The notes: generated by a model from the letters alone, not told the origin. Positions 34,214 through 44,861 are shown, counted from the first letter of the stretch. The stretch: 64,000 nt of DNA from Entomobacter blattae (GCF_014672835.1 NZ_CP060244.1:1963001-2027000), one strand, 5' to 3'. Made by a program: numbers and translations.

Positions 34214-36979
34214 CTAGTGGACAATACCCAACCCCTTTAAAAAATCTTTGGCGTTTTTCATTGGTTGTTTCAAAATATTGGAGGGGATGGAGAAAGAATG
34301 ACCATGGCTATCACTGGGGTTATTACCAGCTTGTGCACAAACATCATTCTGCTTTCCATCAAAACCAAGTGTGAAAGAAAACCGCCCACTCTCTTGGTTT
34401 TGCTCCAAGGAAAATTCAGGGTGATCCCATTTTCCCTGAACATGCACATAAGAGCTGGCCATGGCTTGACCAAGATGAAATTGCGGCTGCAAGTGCAAAT
34501 CGATCATTTCCGTCATATAGTGAATGATACCATTTCCTAATGTTCCAAACTGCTCTGTATCAAGTGCTAAAGAGTTAATTTGTAGGGCATCATCCCCCAA
34601 TTGTCCTTTAACGTTAAAACAGTGAATGGGCTGCATATTCTGGGCATTAAGATCTTTTGGAGCTGGCAGAGGGTGCTTGTTCTCATTTTTGATATATGAC
34701 ACCAGATATTCAACAAAAGCCTTATTAATAAATCCCTTTTCCAAGCTTATATGAAAGGCTCCTTCGGGAACACTTCTGTTATCTTCACCGGTACTATTAC
34801 TACGAATATCCCCCTGCAGGCTCATGACTCCCGACGCAAGATTTTCATACCCCCATTGTTTTAAAAGCCATTGCACGGGTATGGCTGTTCCTTGGGATTG
34901 AAGACTATAATTTTCAGGAACTACCGCAGTATTAACACTAAAAACTCCTTTTACCCAAAGGCTGTGAGGGTCATGACCAACCCTATTACTGATGGGCAAA
35001 AAGGTAAAAAGTCGGTTTTTCCATTTTGCTGCTAGCTGTAACTGATGGTAAGCATACTCATCCATAAGAAGCTTATCAGCCAATATCTGGATATTGCCAG
35101 TCCCTGAGCCAATCCAGTGGCCAAATCTAAGAATAGGATTGCTGAGGGAGTCCTCACTTTGGCCTTCTTCTACAACTGTTGTTTTGGCCGTTTTTGTGGG
35201 GGGCTCTTTTTTCTCTTCTTCATTCTCAGGAGCGACTGCATCTGATTTTTGAGCAGATGTGGGTAGAGGCTTTTTAGATTCTTTTTCTGCCAGGGCAGGT
35301 TCTATCAGAGCAGGAGGTGGCAATGTATCCTTGCTGACGGAGGTTAAAGCCTTAAGACCACTGATAAAGGAATCAGCATCGAGCAAAGCAACATGCACAC
35401 TTCCATTAACCTCGGGGCCTTCAGCTTTTCCCTGTCCGTAATTCATATAAATTGTGCTATAAACCTGATTACGACCTGATTTGATGTTTAGATTCTGAAT
35501 TGAGAATTGCTCCCCTCCTTTAAAGGTTACAGAGCCACCGATTTCTACAGAATCTTCTAGGGAAAACATCTTGGGTAAAACAGGATTATAATATTTAAGC
35601 CCGGCTACCTTCCCTGTTACAGCCATAACACTTTCCAATCCACCTGCCTGACCAGTAATATTGAGGACATCCGTGGGAGATGTCTGAATTTTCAGGGTCA
35701 AAGGCAGCGTGGTCATAAATTTGGATTTTACGGCTTGCATAACATGATTGAGTGGGCCAGCATTTCCTTCAAGATGGGGAGCATAGGCTACAGGTAAGCC
35801 GGCAAGCTGCATTTTAAAAATAACTGGCAAACCGGGCCCTTCACTCTTCAAGGAGATATTTTGAAAAGTCCCTTGGGCTACGGGAAGATTGAAAGAAAAA
35901 GCCTTACCCAGTAAAGAAAAGTCTTTAAGCCTTAAAGCAGGGAAAAGAGGAAAATCACTACTGGGGTCAGCGAGGTTTCGTTCATCAAAGCCAGCATGCA
36001 AAACCACTCCTTGAAAAGAAGGAAGATGGGCATGGCGAAACAGAGAGTTCAGATCTGCCAAGTTATCCATACTGGCATCCAAAGTGAATGATATACCTTT
36101 CAAACTTGAAAGATTTGGCAAAGAGCCAACAAGGGCGGCCTTCCCTGTCTCCTTGCCGTTGAGGCTTTCTTTACCATTAAGGTTAAAGCGCCATGGTTGC
36201 CCCGTAGGATCAGACTCTTTTTGCTCTTCTTGAGGGGGATGAACATGGCCGTTAATTTCAAACTCGGCAGATTCTCTTACCCCTTTTGCAAGAAGCTCAA
36301 TATCGGAAGAGAGAATGGAGCTTATTTTTATTTCCGGCAGATCTAGGTTTCCGGATTGCCAGTTTTTAAGGTTTTTCCATTCAATATGGGCCTCTTGCAT
36401 GTTTATTTTCGAAACATCGACTGACCACCCTTCCCAATTGATGACAGGCTTGCGCAGGAAACCTGAAATGTCCTGATGATCTTTTTGAGGGTTTCCCCCA
36501 TGAACAAGATCTTGCGACGGTGGTGTGTGAGAGGAGGATCCTTCCTCTTTTTTTGCCCAATTCAGCTGTCCATCCTGCTGTTTTTTAATAAAAAAAACAG
36601 GCTGATGAATATTTATAGCAGCCAATCGCACATGTTTAACCAATAAGGGAGTGACAGAGACATCAATATCTATTTTATCGGCTGAAAACAGCTTTTGAGA
36701 CTCTTCTATATTTTTCCCCAGCCAGACCTCCTTTAAGAAAATCTTAGGATGAGGGAAGAGTTCATAAGAAAAAAAACCTATATGAAACTTTTGGCCTGTT
36801 TTCTGCTCTATGGCCTGTACCAATTTGGTTTTTATATTTTGAGCACCCAGTTGAAAAGAACCGGCCAAAATAGCAGCCAACGCCACCAGGCAGGCTAAAA
36901 TTGCCCCAACAAGGCTAAGATTAATAACCCATTTCCCAAACGGTTTATAAAGTTTTTTTCCGTCATTTCTGGAAGCCAT
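34214..36979 (-). CDS. asmA: AsmA family protein
   Basis: AsmA proteins are large inner-membrane-anchored periplasmic proteins of the group thought to move phospholipids to the outer membrane. The product of about 921 residues has one N-terminal membrane segment (WVINLSLVGAILACLVALAA), then the AsmA pattern TGQKFHIGFFSYELFPHPKIFLKEV, a long beta-rich body, a charged Pro/Glu/Lys linker near the middle and a C-terminal GNGIIHYMTEMIDLHLQPQF region. Two ATGs are close together; that at 36979 has an AAGGA site at good spacing, the one at 36985 does not. The rluC stop is 9 bases upstream. Confidence 0.88.
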   Translation of the reverse strand: MASRNDGKKLYKPFGKWVINLSLVGAILACLVALAAILAGSFQLGAQNIKTKLVQAIEQKTGQKFHIGFFSYELFPHPKIFLKEVWLGKNIEESQKLFSADKIDIDVSVTPLLVKHVRLAAINIHQPVFFIKKQQDGQLNWAKKEEGSSSHTPPSQDLVHGGNPQKDHQDISGFLRKPVINWEGWSVDVSKINMQEAHIEWKNLKNWQSGNLDLPEIKISSILSSDIELLAKGVRESAEFEINGHVHPPQEEQKESDPTGQPWRFNLNGKESLNGKETGKAALVGSLPNLSSLKGISFTLDASMDNLADLNSLFRHAHLPSFQGVVLHAGFDERNLADPSSDFPLFPALRLKDFSLLGKAFSFNLPVAQGTFQNISLKSEGPGLPVIFKMQLAGLPVAYAPHLEGNAGPLNHVMQAVKSKFMTTLPLTLKIQTSPTDVLNITGQAGGLESVMAVTGKVAGLKYYNPVLPKMFSLEDSVEIGGSVTFKGGEQFSIQNLNIKSGRNQVYSTIYMNYGQGKAEGPEVNGSVHVALLDADSFISGLKALTSVSKDTLPPPALIEPALAEKESKKPLPTSAQKSDAVAPENEEEKKEPPTKTAKTTVVEEGQSEDSLSNPILRFGHWIGSGTGNIQILADKLLMDEYAYHQLQLAAKWKNRLFTFLPISNRVGHDPHSLWVKGVFSVNTAVVPENYSLQSQGTAIPVQWLLKQWGYENLASGVMSLQGDIRSNSTGEDNRSVPEGAFHISLEKGFINKAFVEYLVSYIKNENKHPLPAPKDLNAQNMQPIHCFNVKGQLGDDALQINSLALDTEQFGTLGNGIIHYMTEMIDLHLQPQFHLGQAMASSYVHVQGKWDHPEFSLEQNQESGRFSFTLGFDGKQNDVCAQAGNNPSDSHGHSFSIPSNILKQPMKNAKDFLKGLGIVH

Positions 36980-36988
36980 GACCATTCC

Positions 36989-37987
36989 TTAATTACGAGA
37001 AACCACAGGCTGCTTTGGCACCATAAACCCCAATGCCCTGAATGTGTCATCCATATGGTCAGGCAACGGTGCAACCACCTGCAATACTCCCCCCCTGGGG
37101 TGTAAAAATTCTAGCTTACGGGCATGCAAATGTAACCGATGTTGATTTTTTTCCATAACGCTTATTTCTGTTTGCACCCCATAACGTGCATCTCCTATGA
37201 TAGGTGTGCCCATGGCAGCACAATGTGCACGCAACTGGTGAGTTCGCCCTGTATGAGGGGAAAGCTCAAGCCAGGCCATTTTTCTTCCTGCATAGCCTTT
37301 AACTTCATATTCTGTAATCGCCCGCAAAGCCCCTTCCTGCTTGCGTGCTGCAGAAACCATGACCTTTTCTCCCCCCTTAATGGTTGGAATAAGAGGGGTA
37401 TCTATAATTCCTTCCCGTGGGGTTGGAACCCCATAAACAACAGCCCAATATGTTTTCTTTATGCTACGGTCCTTAAACAGAGCTGCAAGTTTAGCAGCAA
37501 CGCCTGCTGTTTTGGCCACAAGCAGCAGGCCAGAGGTTTCCCGATCTATACGATGAACGAGCCTGAAACGCTCCAGACTTGAGAGGGCGAGGCTTTCCAA
37601 GAGACCATCCACATGCCGCTTTATTCCCGATCCCCCCTGCACTGCCAGACCGGATGGCTTATTGATCACCAGAAGATCATCATCTTCATAAAGCGTCATT
37701 TCCTGTAGTTCTGCACGGTTATGGGCAATATCGTCTGGCGAATACTGTGAAGTGGACCGCTTTTTATCCTCCTCAGCCGGGCCTTGTGGTAAGGGAGGAA
37801 TGCGTACCGTTTGGCCCTGTTCCACACGGCTGGAAGCTTCTGCCCGTTTCCCTTCAATACGGATCTGCCCCGTTCGGCACAGCTTTTGAATAACCCCTTG
37901 CCCCAGGAAAGGATAACGGCGACGTAGCCACCGATCAAGGCGGCTGTCATGTTCATCGGCACTCACTTCAATAAAAGAAACAGGCAT
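36989..37987 (-). CDS. RluA family pseudouridine synthase (RluC/RluD type)
   Basis: This enzyme converts uridines in 23S rRNA to pseudouridine. The 332-residue protein has an N-terminal S4 RNA-binding domain (DSRLDRWLRRRYPFLGQGVIQKL) and the catalytic domain with LVHRIDRETSGLLLVAK, whose Asp is the catalytic residue, plus SPHTGRTHQLRAHCAAMG and IIGDARYG. Whether the target is that of RluC or RluD cannot be decided. It starts 4 bases after the rarA stop. Confidence 0.92.
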   Translation of the reverse strand: MPVSFIEVSADEHDSRLDRWLRRRYPFLGQGVIQKLCRTGQIRIEGKRAEASSRVEQGQTVRIPPLPQGPAEEDKKRSTSQYSPDDIAHNRAELQEMTLYEDDDLLVINKPSGLAVQGGSGIKRHVDGLLESLALSSLERFRLVHRIDRETSGLLLVAKTAGVAAKLAALFKDRSIKKTYWAVVYGVPTPREGIIDTPLIPTIKGGEKVMVSAARKQEGALRAITEYEVKGYAGRKMAWLELSPHTGRTHQLRAHCAAMGTPIIGDARYGVQTEISVMEKNQHRLHLHARKLEFLHPRGGVLQVVAPLPDHMDDTFRALGFMVPKQPVVSRN

Positions 37988-37991
37988 AAAA

Positions 37992-39404
37992 TTACCTTTG
38001 GGGGTTGTTTCGGCTCTTGCGAAGAGCTGACCAGTGTTGCAATCTTTTTGCGAGGGTGGCTTCGTACCCCCGTGGTGTGGGGTGATAATATATTTTCCTG
38101 GTCATTTCATCTGGAAAATAATTTTGCCCTGAAAAGGCATCGGGTTCATCATGATCGTACCGATATCCTTCGCCATAGCCTATGTCTTTCATCAACGTTG
38201 TTGGTGCATTAAGAATATGTGCCGGCGGCATTAGGCTTCCCGTGGCAGATGCATTTTTCCTCACCATTTTATAGGCTGTATAAAGAGCATTTGATTTGGG
38301 GGCAGTCGCCAAATAAACAACCAGCTGTGCCAAGGCAAGCTCCCCCTCTGGAGACCCCAGCTGTTCGTAGGCAGCAGAAGCCGCCATAGCCTGGTTAAGG
38401 GCATGAGGATCTGCCAGGCCAATATCTTCAACGGCCATCCGCGTTAACCTACGAGAAAGAAAACGGGGGTCTTCCCCCCCTTCTAGCATCCGGGCAAACC
38501 AATATAAGGCTGCATCCGGGTCAGAGCCACGAACAGACTTATGCAAGGCAGAGATAAGGTTATAGTGCTCCTCCCTGTCTCGATCATAAGCGATGGCACG
38601 ATGAGAAAGGATTTTTCCCAAGTCCTCTGGGTGAATCTGCTGGAAGTTTTCTGAGTTTTGGTGATCTGGCCCGTAATCTGAGAGGCTGAAAAGATACTCA
38701 GCCATATTTAAAAGATAACGCCCATCACCACCGGCCATATAAACAAGGTTTCGCCGAGCCTGTTCTGTCAACGGTAACTGGCGATGGATTTTTTCCTCAG
38801 CACGACTCAAAAGCTGAAGAAGGCTTTTTTCATCAAGCCGATGGAGAACAAATACCTGACAGCGTGAAAGAAGGGCGCCATTTAGAGAGAAAGAGGGGTT
38901 TTCTGTTGTAGCCCCCACTAAAATAACAGTCCCATCTTCCACCACAGAAAGAAAACCATCTTGCTGGGCCCGATTAAAGCGGTGAATTTCATCCACAAAG
39001 AGAATGGTAGAGACACCATTTTGTTGGCGATACAGCCTTGCTTTTTCAAAAACCTTTTTTAAATCGGCAACTCCTGAGAAAACTGCCGATATCTGTTCAA
39101 AAGGCCTATTGGCTTTATGGGCCAATAGACGAGCGATGGTGGTTTTACCTACGCCTGGTGGACCCCACAAAATAAGGCTTGAAAATTGCTGACTTTTAAA
39201 CATACCAGAAAGAGCACCTCCCTCACCGGTAAGGTGCTCTTGGCCTATAATGTCGGCCATATGATTTGGCCTTAACAGATCCGCTAATGGCCTATAACGC
39301 CCAGAGTCTTCGCTTTGCGAAGCTCTGGGATTAACCTTGGGCGTGTCATTTGATTCTGCTTTGGCATCAGAGGGCTGAGAGCCAAAAAGATCATCATTAT
39401 CCAA
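37992..39404 (-). CDS. rarA: Replication-associated recombination protein A (RarA/MgsA)
   Basis: RarA is an AAA+ ATPase acting at stalled replication forks, related to clamp loaders. The 470-residue protein has [18 protein letters not shown], Walker [16 protein letters not shown], Walker [15 protein letters not shown], sensor segment [10 protein letters not shown], and the C-terminal tetramerisation region with [21 protein letters not shown]. It heads the operon rarA-rluC-asmA-ATP12 with gaps of only a few bases. Confidence 0.95.
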   Translation of the reverse strand: MDNDDLFGSQPSDAKAESNDTPKVNPRASQSEDSGRYRPLADLLRPNHMADIIGQEHLTGEGGALSGMFKSQQFSSLILWGPPGVGKTTIARLLAHKANRPFEQISAVFSGVADLKKVFEKARLYRQQNGVSTILFVDEIHRFNRAQQDGFLSVVEDGTVILVGATTENPSFSLNGALLSRCQVFVLHRLDEKSLLQLLSRAEEKIHRQLPLTEQARRNLVYMAGGDGRYLLNMAEYLFSLSDYGPDHQNSENFQQIHPEDLGKILSHRAIAYDRDREEHYNLISALHKSVRGSDPDAALYWFARMLEGGEDPRFLSRRLTRMAVEDIGLADPHALNQAMAASAAYEQLGSPEGELALAQLVVYLATAPKSNALYTAYKMVRKNASATGSLMPPAHILNAPTTLMKDIGYGEGYRYDHDEPDAFSGQNYFPDEMTRKIYYHPTPRGYEATLAKRLQHWSALRKSRNNPQR

Positions 39405-39575
39405 AACAATTTACCTGAAAAAAGCGATTACCCCTACAGACTATACAGAGTTGCTTTTTCCTTTAAAAGCTCAAACTAGATTGTCCTATATTTTGGCCTA
39501 CATTTTGGCTGCCATTTTGATTTTTATGACAGGCTTGTCATTGGTGTACGAGGGGGTGTACGAGGGATTAACGGG

Positions 39576-39893
39576 TTAGCGATGAACAACCCCATAGGAT
39601 GGCGCCCCTAACCCAGGGCAACTACATGAGCTCCCCAAAGTTGCTGCAGTAGGTAATGTGCAGCTATAAATCCCTGCTTCACACTGGCGCCCTACACCTT
39701 GGGAACGATTAGGCGGCGTAGATTCCAACGAGCGTGCATCTCCCTCGCATCCGCAAAGGGATATCAACACTGTTCCAGCCAGAACCAGAGCCGATAAAAG
39801 AGATGAGCGACTAGCAATAGGGGAGGTATTTTTTAAAACCTTGGTGGAGGCTTGTGGTTTAAAATATTGTGAATAAAATCTGTTTTTATACAT
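39576..39893 (-). CDS. Small cysteine-rich exported protein, possibly a lipoprotein
   Basis: From the ATG at 39893 (preceded by AAAGGGA) the product has about 105 residues. A hydrophobic segment (LLSALVLAGTVLISLCGC) ends in Cys, which would fit a lipoprotein or simple signal peptide. The mature part is rich in Gly, Ser, Pro and Cys: QCEAGIYSCTLP, then SSCSCPGLGAPSYG. Similar small Cys-containing lipoproteins with a C-x-T/S-G-x-x-x-C-x-L-P pattern occur in Rhodospirillales as I recall, without known function. It stands alone between rarA and a second exported protein. Confidence 0.6.
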   Translation of the reverse strand: MYKNRFYSQYFKPQASTKVLKNTSPIASRSSLLSALVLAGTVLISLCGCEGDARSLESTPPNRSQGVGRQCEAGIYSCTLPTAATLGSSCSCPGLGAPSYGVVHR

Positions 39894-40103
39894 TAATTTT
39901 CCCTTTCTATCCCTTGCTGGAAACCAGCCCCACACTAAAAACCATCAGGAAAACCATCCCTTGCATAGCAATAAAGGCGCAACAATAAGGCACACAGGAA
40001 ATGATTTTTATAATAGAGCTTATAATGGCATTAAACATTTCTTCACCCAAAAAGTTTTCTTAGTCCCATAAAAAATTACCCCGATTACTTTTTAGAAAAA
40101 ATA

Positions 40104-40481
40104 TTATCGAACAGTATGAGAACCATTTCTACTGATAAAAAAATCCTGACAGGCCTCTTGGGTCGTTTTGCGCTGGTCATTATGGCAAATATATTCGATA
40201 TCAGGATAACATAATTCAATACTGCTTAAATACATGGTCTTTAAAATATCAAACTTTACAAGGGGGCTTTCATTCTGCATGCGCTCTTCTTGGCGTTTGA
40301 TAGATCGAATAGCGGTAATACACGTTGTGCTAACACTTTCTGGCGCCAGTTTGAGAATGTTCACTTCTGCCCATAAATATTTATGGGCCAGTGCCACTTC
40401 ATCTTCCGTATTGCCAAAAGCGGGAGCAAGGGAAAAAAAAGCCAGAAAAAAAATGACAATTGTTTTGTACAATACTGACAC
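40104..40481 (-). CDS. Small exported protein of unknown function
   Basis: The 125-residue product begins with a GTG (GTGAG nearby as a ribosome site) and a clear signal peptide, YKTIVIFFLAFFSLAPAFG, with cleavage likely before NTEDEVALAHKYL. The mature 100 residues are charged and contain four Cys (TTCIT, ELCYP, YICHN, EACQD), enough for two disulfides in the periplasm. No family is recognised. The gene lies 155 bases downstream of the multicopper oxidase on the same strand and could be in its transcript. Confidence 0.6.
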   Translation of the reverse strand: MSVLYKTIVIFFLAFFSLAPAFGNTEDEVALAHKYLWAEVNILKLAPESVSTTCITAIRSIKRQEERMQNESPLVKFDILKTMYLSSIELCYPDIEYICHNDQRKTTQEACQDFFISRNGSHTVR

Positions 40482-40635
40482 TCACCCACTTGGTTTTCAG
40501 CAAAAAAGGGTACGATCTTTTAGTCCATCATAATAATTTTGAATAATCGCTAGATTATAAAACTCATCCTCACCATTCACTCATCATTATCATACAGAGC
40601 AATGTAAGAGAAGTAAGAGCATTGATCGTCCTTCC

Positions 40636-42138
40636 CTACTGGCATTCAAACACGGCCATAAACCCGTAATCCATATGATGCTGCATGTGACAATGAAATA
40701 AAGAAGCCCCCTTTTGGTCTGCGATAAAATCAACTTCCAGGGTTTGGCAACTCCCCACCATGATCACATCTTTCATTAACCCTGAAATAGAAGACCCCGC
40801 AATATTAACGACCTCAAAATTATGCCTGTGAAGGTGTAAGGGGTGGGCTTCATCTGTGGGGTTATAAAAACGTAGCCTATACCGTTTGCCATACTCAACA
40901 GGGTAATAGCCAGTCTTGTTCGTGCTATTAAATGTTTTCCCGTTGATTGTCCATAAGTTAACATTAATGTGCCGATCTGGGTTATGGTGTTCTGAAATGT
41001 GAAAATCAAAAATACCATCAGGTTTAGAAGACGAAGGGGTCTTCTTAGAAAAGAGACGGTAGTCCCATGTCATATCAGTTGGTTTTTTCCATTGGGCTTT
41101 ACCTTGTTGGCCAGCATATTCTACAATAATCCCCATTCCCTTATTGCGGGCTTTAGCTTGCACATCACCCATAACCCAAACTCCTGGATTGTTCATTTCC
41201 ACAATCGCACTCACACGCTCTAGGGCTCCAAGCCAAAGAACAGGTACACTGGCCTGTACTGGAACGGGGTTACCATCAAGGGCTACAACCTTAAAAGAAT
41301 GATCGGGCAAGGCCAGACTTCGGGCTTCGGTTGCACTACCATTAAGGATATGAAGCAACACCTTCTCCCCCTGTTTAACCTTAATAGGCTCTCCAAACCC
41401 CAAACAATGGCCATTAATCGTATAATACTCATAAACCAGGTCTAGATCATCGGGCAGATTAAGGGCTTTATTGGCCGCTTGCTTTTTCTCAAGCTCTGCT
41501 TTTAAGGCCGTATTTTGTTGTTTGGGGAGAAGATAGTCTTCATCATCCATTTTTTCTGCGGAAAAAGCGGGGCCATATTCCTTTAAAGTCAGAAACACCT
41601 CCCTATCATAACGCCCAGGGTTTTGTTTGGGTTCTATGTAAACAGGCCCTATGAGCCCCGTATAAAGCCCAAGAGTAAGGTTTTTACCTGCACGAACATG
41701 CGTATGATACGCCCTTAAACCTGCTACCGTCGGGGTAAAAGCCTGACGAATGGTTGTTTGAGGCAAAATAAAGGGAGTCCCTTCTTCCATTGAACCATCC
41801 AACTCACCGGGAAGAATAAAACCATGCCAATGTAAAATCTCTGGATGGGGTGTCTTGTTATGAATATCGACTACAATCTCCTGCCCTTCCTTCATCTTAA
41901 GCAAGGGGCCAGGAGCGTGTCCGTTATAGAGATAGGTTTGAAGGATATGCCCTGGCTTTGGCTCAATTCTCCCCTCTTCTATGGTTAAGGTATAATCGGC
42001 TTTACGGCTTAGCGTACCTTCTCCCCCGAGCGGTTGGGCAGAAGAAGAATCTGAGCGGGCATACCCCGATTTTTCAGAGAGAAATACCGTACTTGCTGCA
42101 AAAGTATTAGCCAATAGGAATTGCCGTCTACGTATCAT
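40636..42138 (-). CDS. Multicopper oxidase family protein, exported by a Tat-like signal
   Basis: Multicopper oxidases use one type 1 and three type 2/3 coppers to reduce O2 to water while oxidising a substrate or Cu(I). The 500-residue protein starts MIRRRQFLLANTFAAS, a twin-arginine-type signal. Copper ligand motifs are HWHG (about residue 103), YHTH, HPLHLHRH and FHCHMQHHMDYGF near the C-terminus. In that last motif the position usually holding the axial Met is Phe, as in high-potential laccases. No Met-rich loop like that of CueO is evident. The substrate is unknown; copper tolerance is a plausible role. Confidence 0.9.
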   Translation of the reverse strand: MIRRRQFLLANTFAASTVFLSEKSGYARSDSSSAQPLGGEGTLSRKADYTLTIEEGRIEPKPGHILQTYLYNGHAPGPLLKMKEGQEIVVDIHNKTPHPEILHWHGFILPGELDGSMEEGTPFILPQTTIRQAFTPTVAGLRAYHTHVRAGKNLTLGLYTGLIGPVYIEPKQNPGRYDREVFLTLKEYGPAFSAEKMDDEDYLLPKQQNTALKAELEKKQAANKALNLPDDLDLVYEYYTINGHCLGFGEPIKVKQGEKVLLHILNGSATEARSLALPDHSFKVVALDGNPVPVQASVPVLWLGALERVSAIVEMNNPGVWVMGDVQAKARNKGMGIIVEYAGQQGKAQWKKPTDMTWDYRLFSKKTPSSSKPDGIFDFHISEHHNPDRHINVNLWTINGKTFNSTNKTGYYPVEYGKRYRLRFYNPTDEAHPLHLHRHNFEVVNIAGSSISGLMKDVIMVGSCQTLEVDFIADQKGASLFHCHMQHHMDYGFMAVFECQ

Positions 42139-42333
42139 GATCTCTCCTTTGTCTTATTGTTCGTTTAAAAATCAATTCATATCTATTTATTAACAGTATT
42201 TTCCTCTATTCAAAAAAACAATCTTTCCTTCCAGTTCATACACTCCTATAAAAGGAAGGAAAATCGTCTTTTCCAACGAAGGGTACAAAACCCAAAAGAA
42301 ATTTCGCTCTTCAAATAATCAAAAGGCCCAAAT

Positions 42334-43179
42334 GTGACGCCAGATTCTCAACCCCGACAGCATGAAACAATTCTTGTTTTAAAACCGGAAAAGGGCGCAA
42401 AACGCTTTGGGAGTGCCTTGCGCGATATTACAGATGGACTAAAGTTTTGGAGACTGTTTTGCAAACTCAGTTGGCTGGATATCAAGCTCCGCTATCGAGG
42501 ATCCCTTCTAGGCCCCCTATGGATTACCCTTTCCACTACTGTTATGATTGCCTCCATGGCTGGTATTTATGCCTATCTTTTTCATATGAGCCTTAAAGAC
42601 TATCTTCCATTTTTAACCATTTCCATCGTTTTGTGGGGGTATGTTCATTCTACCATTAGTGATGGAACGACAGCTTTCACCACAGCACAAAATATTATCC
42701 ATTCCTTAAGAATTCCTTTCTCCATCCATGTTTTTAGAACACTCATCCGTAATGTTTATCTTGTTCTTCATAACATTATCGTTGTCGTTGCTGTATTTGC
42801 CATTTACCGTATTCTTCCTAACCCGCTCATGACATTGCCAGCCCTGGTCCTATGGAGTGTAGATGCCTTTTTTCTATGTTTGCTTTTAAGCACTCTGGGG
42901 GCACGTTATAGGGATGTCTCTCCCATTATTGCCAGTATCCTTCAAATCCTTTTCTTCATTACCCCGATTATATGGAAACCTGATCTCATCTATCTTGGGC
43001 GACAATATATGCTTCTTAACCCGTTTTTCCCGCTGATAGAAATTATGCGCGCACCCCTTATGGGAGAAATTCCGCGCCTTTCCATTTGGGTATTTGCTGT
43101 AGGATATAGTGTGCTCATATGGCTGGCAGGTTTTCTTGTATTTACAAAGGCCCGGGCACGGCTGGCCTACTGGATTTAA
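42334..43179 (+). CDS. wzm: ABC-2 type polysaccharide export permease (Wzm/KpsM type)
   Basis: This 281-residue inner-membrane protein has about six hydrophobic helices and the family pattern DIKLRYRGSLLGPLWITLSTTVMIASMAG near the N-terminus (the KLRYRGSLLG motif), then RYRDVSPIIASILQILFFITPIIW and LNPFFPLIEIMRAPL. It is the channel part of a transporter that exports O-antigen or capsule polymer, working with the Wzt ATPase 13 bases downstream. The first codon is GTG at 42334 with AAAGG before it; no in-frame ATG fits better. No glycosyltransferase genes are nearby, so the polymer cannot be named. Confidence 0.9.
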   Translation: MTPDSQPRQHETILVLKPEKGAKRFGSALRDITDGLKFWRLFCKLSWLDIKLRYRGSLLGPLWITLSTTVMIASMAGIYAYLFHMSLKDYLPFLTISIVLWGYVHSTISDGTTAFTTAQNIIHSLRIPFSIHVFRTLIRNVYLVLHNIIVVVAVFAIYRILPNPLMTLPALVLWSVDAFFLCLLLSTLGARYRDVSPIIASILQILFFITPIIWKPDLIYLGRQYMLLNPFFPLIEIMRAPLMGEIPRLSIWVFAVGYSVLIWLAGFLVFTKARARLAYWI

Positions 43180-43192
43180 CCGGACTGACGCC

Positions 43193-43948
43193 ATGGCATT
43201 CATACATATTAAAAACCTAGATATTTTTTTCCCTATCTATCATGGGGATTCCCAAACTCTAAAAAAACAAACCGCTAATACCCTGTTTAAACTTTCAGGC
43301 AAAATTGTCCGCGATGAGCATGATCATTATACAGTAAGGGCTCTTCACAATATAACCTTCTCTATCACCTCTGGCGAGCGTATCGGGCTTGTTGGCAGTA
43401 ATGGTGCTGGCAAGACAACTCTTTTACGGGCCATGGGAGGAATTTTTGAGCCTGTCAGAGGATGTATTGAAATTGATGGTTCTGTAAGCACCCTTCTCGA
43501 TACAAATCTGGGAATGAATCACGAATTAACAGGGCGTGAAAACATTCAGCTACGCTGCCTTTATAATGGTTATGAGCAAACCAAGACAAAGGAAATAGAA
43601 CAAAATGTTGAAGAATTCTCAGAGCTAGGGCCGTTTATCGATATGCCTATAAAGGCTTACAGTTCTGGCATGACCTTGCGGCTAGCTTTTGGACTGGCCA
43701 CAGCGATAAATCCCACCATTCTTCTGATGGATGAATGGTTCATGGCAGGGGATGCCTCTTTTATGGAAAAAGCTCGCTTACGAATTAACACCATGGTTGA
43801 AAAAGCTGATATTGTTGTTATTTCAACCCATCAGCCTGATATAATTCGTCGGTGGTGTTCGCGTGTCATTTGGTTAGAAAATGGGGAAGTAAAAATGGAT
43901 GCCCCCCCCGATACAGTTCTAAATGTTTATCTTCCATCTGTTGAATAA
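43193..43948 (+). CDS. wzt: Polysaccharide export ABC ATPase (Wzt/KpsT type)
   Basis: This is the ATPase partner of Wzm, about 251 residues from the ATG at 43193: MAFIHIKNLDIFFPIYHG, Walker A GSNGAGKTTLLRAMGG, the MNHELTGRENI segment, signature YSSGMTLRLAFGLA, Walker B LLMDEWFMAGDA and switch His STHQPDIIRRWC. The signature and the MDEW variant are typical of Wzt/KpsT. There is no C-terminal carbohydrate-binding domain, so it is the short KpsT-like form. A broken partial copy of its first codons lies about 1.5 kb downstream. Confidence 0.92.
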   Translation: MAFIHIKNLDIFFPIYHGDSQTLKKQTANTLFKLSGKIVRDEHDHYTVRALHNITFSITSGERIGLVGSNGAGKTTLLRAMGGIFEPVRGCIEIDGSVSTLLDTNLGMNHELTGRENIQLRCLYNGYEQTKTKEIEQNVEEFSELGPFIDMPIKAYSSGMTLRLAFGLATAINPTILLMDEWFMAGDASFMEKARLRINTMVEKADIVVISTHQPDIIRRWCSRVIWLENGEVKMDAPPDTVLNVYLPSVE

Positions 43949-44193
43949 CTCCCTTCCTAAAGCCAGGAACGCACAAGGGGTACCCACTCCTCCTCTTAAC
44001 AAATTTTTTCTATAAAAGTGCTTTCATCTTATTCAAGTCCATTTTATTCAGGCCAGTATATTTATTCTATGTATTGGTTCATGAGGGATATGTAGAAGGT
44101 TTCTTTAAAAAATCTTATCTATGAGAAAAGCTTCTTTCATTTTACGAGTATAGAACCCCAAAATAAGTAAAGAGGACTTAGAGCCTATACTCT

Positions 44194-44703
<510 letters not shown>

Positions 44704-44738
44704 AGAATCTTCCCTCCTCTTGATGCGTTTTTCTTGTA

Positions 44739-44861
44739 ACGGCTGAGCCTACTGGATTTAACCGGACTGATGCCATGGCATTCATACACATTAAAAACCT
44801 AGATATTTTTTTCCTATCTATCAGGGAGATTCCCAGACACTAAAAAACAAACCGCTAATAC
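44739..44861 (+). pseudogene. Degenerate partial copy of the wzm 3' end / wzt 5' start
   Basis: These bases repeat 43159-43281 with about nine in ten identical by eye: the last seven or so codons and stop of wzm, the spacer with the wzt ATG, and the first 30 or so wzt codons. Several one-base indels break both reading frames, for example ttttcctatc instead of ttttccctatc, and a shortened A run. Similarity stops abruptly at CTAATAC. It follows the 23S fragment and is a decayed duplicate. Confidence 0.88.
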
